This document shows, piece after piece, positions 8,101 to 9,061 of a stretch of DNA of 9,061 nucleotides (its first letter is position 1; every line of letters begins with the position of its first letter). The translations under genes and the position numbers were made by a program. Location: positions 1 to 9,061 of the forward strand of contig CAZBZK010000061.1 of the NCBI GenBank assembly GCA_964496365.1, given 5' to 3'. The notes beneath the pieces are model-generated. The model did no database searches. It saw only the letters and a program-made list of their open reading frames with translations, and had not been told where the DNA came from. Source of the stretch: AB-629-J13 sp964496365 (lineage in GTDB: Bacteria; Fidelibacterota; Marinisomatia; Marinisomatales; AB-629-J13).

Positions 8101-8672
8101 ACGTTAAATGCATCTTCATTTGATGGAACAATATGATCTATCCAACTATTTTCACCACTATATACCCAGGTATTCCCCTCCAAAAAATTATACCCTACAA
8201 CCTGCCCAAGGTCTCCGGTTCCATCCAACTCTGCTGTAATTCCAAATTCCGGTCCAAAATCATAACCACCTTGATATTGTGGATCGTAATACCACATATC
8301 TCCACCTTCCATATAGAGGTTCCCACCTGAATTTAAGTAGTCAAGAAATGGCGTACTTCCTTCGGGTAAAATAACGGTGTTATTCGGATAAATGCCTAAA
8401 AGGACAAAGACGGCTTCACGGCCTGAAAGATTCATCTCTTCAAAATCGGATGTAATATCTACAACACCATCATAAATGGATTCGATGGTTGATTTCAAAT
8501 TTTCTCCCGTTGGAGTTTCATCAAAATCAACAATCAAAATTCCTTCCTCTCGGGTTGGGTTGTTCAAATGAACCTGTCCGGGTTTGGGAATAAAATTAAC
8601 ATTGTGATTTTTTAATTGAGAATCACTCATTAAAATAGATACGGTTAACATAAGTGGAATCAAATATTTCAT
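5106..8672 (-). CDS. Large secreted repeat protein: amidotransferase-like fold, four proline-rich repeats, T9SS sorting domain
   Basis: A 1188-residue protein of unknown function, probably exported and surface-attached or released. Residues 1-16 are a signal peptide. Residues 44-240 look like a Rossmann-type class I amidotransferase/ThuA-like fold (GILIVDFD, VFVLLG, FLDYLNSGGNLYMEGGDMWYYD), but a GxCxG nucleophile elbow is absent; G93-I94-Y95-P96 is at the expected place. A Gly linker (242-246) follows. Four tandem repeats occupy 252-394, 395-537, 538-680 and 681-822, each with an Asp-rich loop, a polyproline turn (seven Pro in repeat 1) and AWDxAL. Then come two GWN modules (824-966), a PP/FDVRFEGN module (981-1092) and a YPNPFN sorting domain (1096-1188). 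It has a strong Shine-Dalgarno at 8680-8688. It lies 25 bases after the upstream gene and 3 bases before the S8 protease gene, so it is probably cotranscribed with both. Possible roles are adhesin, scaffold or binding protein; none is proven. Confidence 0.9.
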   Translation of the reverse strand: MKYLIPLMLTVSILMSDSQLKNHNVNFIPKPGQVHLNNPTREEGILIVDFDETPTGENLKSTIESIYDGVVDITSDFEEMNLSGREAVFVLLGIYPNNTVILPEGSTPFLDYLNSGGNLYMEGGDMWYYDPQYQGGYDFGPEFGITAELDGTGDLGQVVGYNFLEGNTWVYSGENSWIDHIVPSNEDAFNVFSNDGIGYHCGIAQDNGSYKTIGTSFEITGLGGESSLEDAVAGILEFFDVGEGGGPEYQIDFSTTITATDDLSSLPFELTFGTSPEATVGYDDGLDEFAPPPPPPPAWDAALFNMEVNDRFFADFRPTTPESGMTEWAIDFQADQGSEEYILNWDASTLGEGNFTLSDPFGGVSFSINMRETDSYSIPVSYNRVVITHSYITLDFSTAIIATNSWSPEQFSLMIGTSENATIGYDDGLDEYAPPSPPPPAWDVALYNLELMDRFYADYRPTTSMEGSTTWAIDLMVETPYSVNTLSWDPNSLGEGNFMLTDAFGGVMFSYDMRTIESVELDQSISRVLIVHSYFSFDFLTVISATDNLGSDPFTLSIGTIQNATDDYDDGLDVYAPPAPPPPAWDAALFNQIVSDRFYTDIRPTTSDQGSTEWAVDFQGLDGTTDFILSWDPNSLGEGNFTLTDAFGGSLLSVNMRETNQAVIPHMFNRVIITQSMFSLDFGVTLSATDNVNFPVDLLFGTSPDATDGYDEGMDVYAPPAPPPPAWDAALFNPIVSDRFYTDIRPTTPEDGSSEWAIDFQAGDGSEEISLSWNAESLGEGNFTLTDAFGGLFFSVNMSSTDSYSFPIMHNRVFITHSYSSSMEISYMAGWNMVGLPLSVENNAYDAVFPYGEPNTLYAYNNGYSLEQNLEIGVGYLLRMSEENTTTISGTPVNSVTVSLNPDWNIISGISSSIDIDIINNEDIIVPSTTYGYGPNGYYGPDAIEPGYGYWIRAYYEGELTLNAGRTVSHKKNETVHLPLNKLEFVLPNGSSQTLYFGGSYSDTEQLQFSLPPTFDGMEFDVRFEGNSRHSEHGNSIQMVKPEGSLSVQYTISNKNQLNGWILDIDGQQIELVHSGEITLNESPSKILLMKSSDIPTSFSLGVNYPNPFNGSTIIPFELRENAFITLNIFDISGKLITELISQEKPTGTYQMEWNGTDSKGIHVPTGMYIYSIESNGKKLFHKLLYLK
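5397..5732 (-). other. PPxPP / FDVRFEGN module of the 1188-residue protein
   Basis: Residues 981-1092, counterpart of the module at 2427-2762. It begins KLEFVLPNGSSQTLYFGG, continues with the proline turn and FDVRFEGN (1020-1027), then GWILDIDGQQIELVHSG, and leads into SSDIPTSFSL just before the sorting domain. The lead-in (SGEITLNES...ILLMKSSDIPTSFSL) also resembles the start of the partial protein at the right edge, so that protein probably carries the same module. Confidence 0.6.
5775..6203 (-). repeat. Duplicated GWN module in the 1188-residue protein
   Basis: Residues 824-966 hold two tandem units. Unit one is AGWNMVGLPL...NTLYAYNNGY...IGVGYLLRM. Unit two is PDWNIISGIS...TTYGYGPNGY...EPGYGYWIR. 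They line up end to end with residues 625-766 of the S8 protease, including the connecting ISGTPVNSVTVSLN / VSGTPIQNLTISVN. The first unit has lost the PGxGYWIR ending (GVGYLLR), so the second is closer to the consensus. Confidence 0.75.
6207..6632 (-). repeat. Tandem proline-rich repeat, unit 4
   Basis: Residues 681-822 (142 residues) of the 1188-residue protein. It contains GTSPDATDGYDEGMD, APPAPPPPAWDAALFN and DRFYTDIRPTT, then EWAIDFQ, LGEGNFTLTDAFGG and NRVFITHSY. Its middle is nearly identical to unit 3, while its first and last parts are closer to unit 1, a mosaic pattern. Confidence 0.9.
6633..7061 (-). repeat. Tandem proline-rich repeat, unit 3
   Basis: Residues 538-680 (143 residues). 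It has NATDDYDDGLD, APPAPPPPAWDAALFN, DRFYTDIRPTT and LGEGNFTLTDAFGG. The stretch from VYAPP to DIRPTT differs from unit 4 at a single residue (Gln versus Pro). Its LSWDPNSLGEGNF segment is shared with unit 2. Confidence 0.9.
7062..7490 (-). repeat. Tandem proline-rich repeat, unit 2
   Basis: Residues 395-537 (143 residues). It has NATIGYDDGLDEYAPP, SPPPPAWDVALYN, DRFYADYRPTT and LTDAFGG. It is the most divergent unit in its second half: TTWAIDLMVETPYS replaces the EWAIDFQ...GSEE seen in units 1 and 4, and SRVLIVHSY replaces NRVxIT. Confidence 0.9.
7491..7919 (-). repeat. Tandem proline-rich repeat, unit 1
   Basis: Residues 252-394 (143 residues), the N-terminal unit, entered through a Gly-rich linker (GEGGG, 242-246). 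It has GTSPEATVGYDDGLDEFA, an unbroken run of seven prolines (291-297) followed by AWDAALFN, then DRFFADFRPTTPE, LGEGNFTLSDPFGG and NRVVITHSY. Seven consecutive prolines would be expected to depend on elongation factor P for translation. Confidence 0.9.
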
Positions 8673-8679
8673 AAGATTG

Positions 8680-8688
8680 TCTCCTTCC
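8680..8688 (-). promoter_or_regulatory. Strong Shine-Dalgarno for the 1188-residue protein
   Basis: The minus strand reads GGAAGGAGA, then 7 bases, then ATG at 8672. This fixes the start codon. It is the only clear ribosome-binding site before an intact gene in the window; the S8 and M6 genes have none. Confidence 0.85.
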
Positions 8689-8697
8689 GATGATTTA

Positions 8698-9061
8698 TTA
8701 TTTCATTAATACTAATTTGATAAAATCTGTTTTATCAGAGGAATTCATTTTGCACAAATAAATTCCTGATGATACGGGTTCGCCATTTACATCCGTTCCA
8801 TTCCATTGGATTTGATTCAATCCAGGAATTGCGTGACCTTTATGTAAAGTTTTTACCAATTGTCCTGCCATATTATAAATGGATAATTCAATATAACCCT
8901 GTTTATTCAAATTATATGTGATAGTTGTCACAGGATTAAACGGATTTGGAAACGCAGGATAGAGTGAAAACTCACTTGGAATTTCAGATGATGTGGTTTT
9001 CCTCAATATAACGTGTTCCGTTTCATCACTGAACTCCAACATTTGATCTCCTGAACACTCC
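8698..9061 (-). CDS. C-terminal part of a secreted protein with T9SS sorting domain (N-terminus outside window)
   Basis: About 121 codons are visible, ending at TAA 8698-8700, and the frame is open to the right edge (ECSGDQMLEFSDE...). The visible part is almost entirely a Por-secretion-tail / FlgD-Ig-like sorting domain: IPSEFSLYPAFPNPFNP, a central YNMAGQLVKTL strand pair, WNGTDVNGEPVSSGIYL and a basic end, KLVLMK. The Met at 9042 is probably internal, because a sorting domain is not expected to stand alone and would lack a signal peptide. Moreover, residues on both sides of that Met line up with the pre-sorting segment of the 1188-residue protein (SGEITLNES...ILLMKSSDIP). An AGGAG five bases before this Met is then coincidence. 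The stop is 25 bases from the next gene, so cotranscription is likely. The protein's main function cannot be seen. Confidence 0.85.
   Translation of the reverse strand, partial: ECSGDQMLEFSDETEHVILRKTTSSEIPSEFSLYPAFPNPFNPVTTITYNLNKQGYIELSIYNMAGQLVKTLHKGHAIPGLNQIQWNGTDVNGEPVSSGIYLCKMNSSDKTDFIKLVLMK

Noticed and set aside
2506..8330. Several plus-strand ORFs of 65-109 codons
   Set aside because: All lie opposite the two long minus-strand genes, have no recognisable domain and no ribosome-binding site in context, and are explained as antisense shadows.
8698..9042. Stand-alone 114-residue protein starting at Met 9042 with an AGGAG five bases upstream
   Set aside because: The frame is open to the window edge. 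The product would be a bare sorting domain without signal peptide, and residues before the Met align with the neighbouring protein, so the Met is most likely internal.

Overview
The window is AT-rich DNA in which every supportable gene lies on the minus strand. It reads as part of a locus for secreted proteins from a Gram-negative member of the Fibrobacteres-Chlorobi-Bacteroidetes (FCB) group. The evidence is C-terminal sorting domains of the type IX secretion (T9SS / Por-secretion tail, FlgD-Ig-like) kind, with the YPNPFN / FPNPFN signature, in three of the four proteins. The style of the proteins (GWNLVG modules, PPxPP...FDxRF modules, low GC) suggests Candidatus Marinimicrobia (SAR406), Ignavibacteria, Calditrichota or a similar lineage. 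That placement is an inference, not a proof.

Layout in transcription order (right to left). 8698-9061 holds the C-terminal end of a secreted protein cut by the right edge. 5106-8672 encodes a 1188-residue secreted protein: an N-terminal amidotransferase-like fold, four tandem ~143-residue proline-rich repeats, a duplicated GWN module, a PP/FDVRFEGN module and a sorting domain. It has a strong Shine-Dalgarno at 8680-8688. Three bases later, 2115-5102 encodes a 995-residue S8 (subtilisin-like) serine protease with an intact Asp173/His265/Ser432 triad and the same C-terminal modules. The 167-base gap 1948-2114 holds a GC-rich hairpin, four GGGG runs on the plus strand and likely promoter elements. 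From 1947 to the left edge runs an M6-family metalloprotease (HEXXHXXGXXD) that is open at the edge and is entering an FG-GAP/VCBS-like region.

The first three genes are tightly spaced and probably form one operon; the M6 gene probably has its own promoter. Together they look like an extracellular proteolysis and surface-protein set: two endopeptidases of different catalytic class plus large repeat proteins, exported by Sec and then by T9SS. No RNA gene, CRISPR array, insertion sequence or prophage signal was seen, and there is no gene-free stretch longer than 300 bases. The plus strand carries no convincing gene. The most notable points are the C-terminal cassette shared by unrelated neighbours, the mosaic evolution of the four tandem repeats, and the G-run/hairpin island between the two protease genes.
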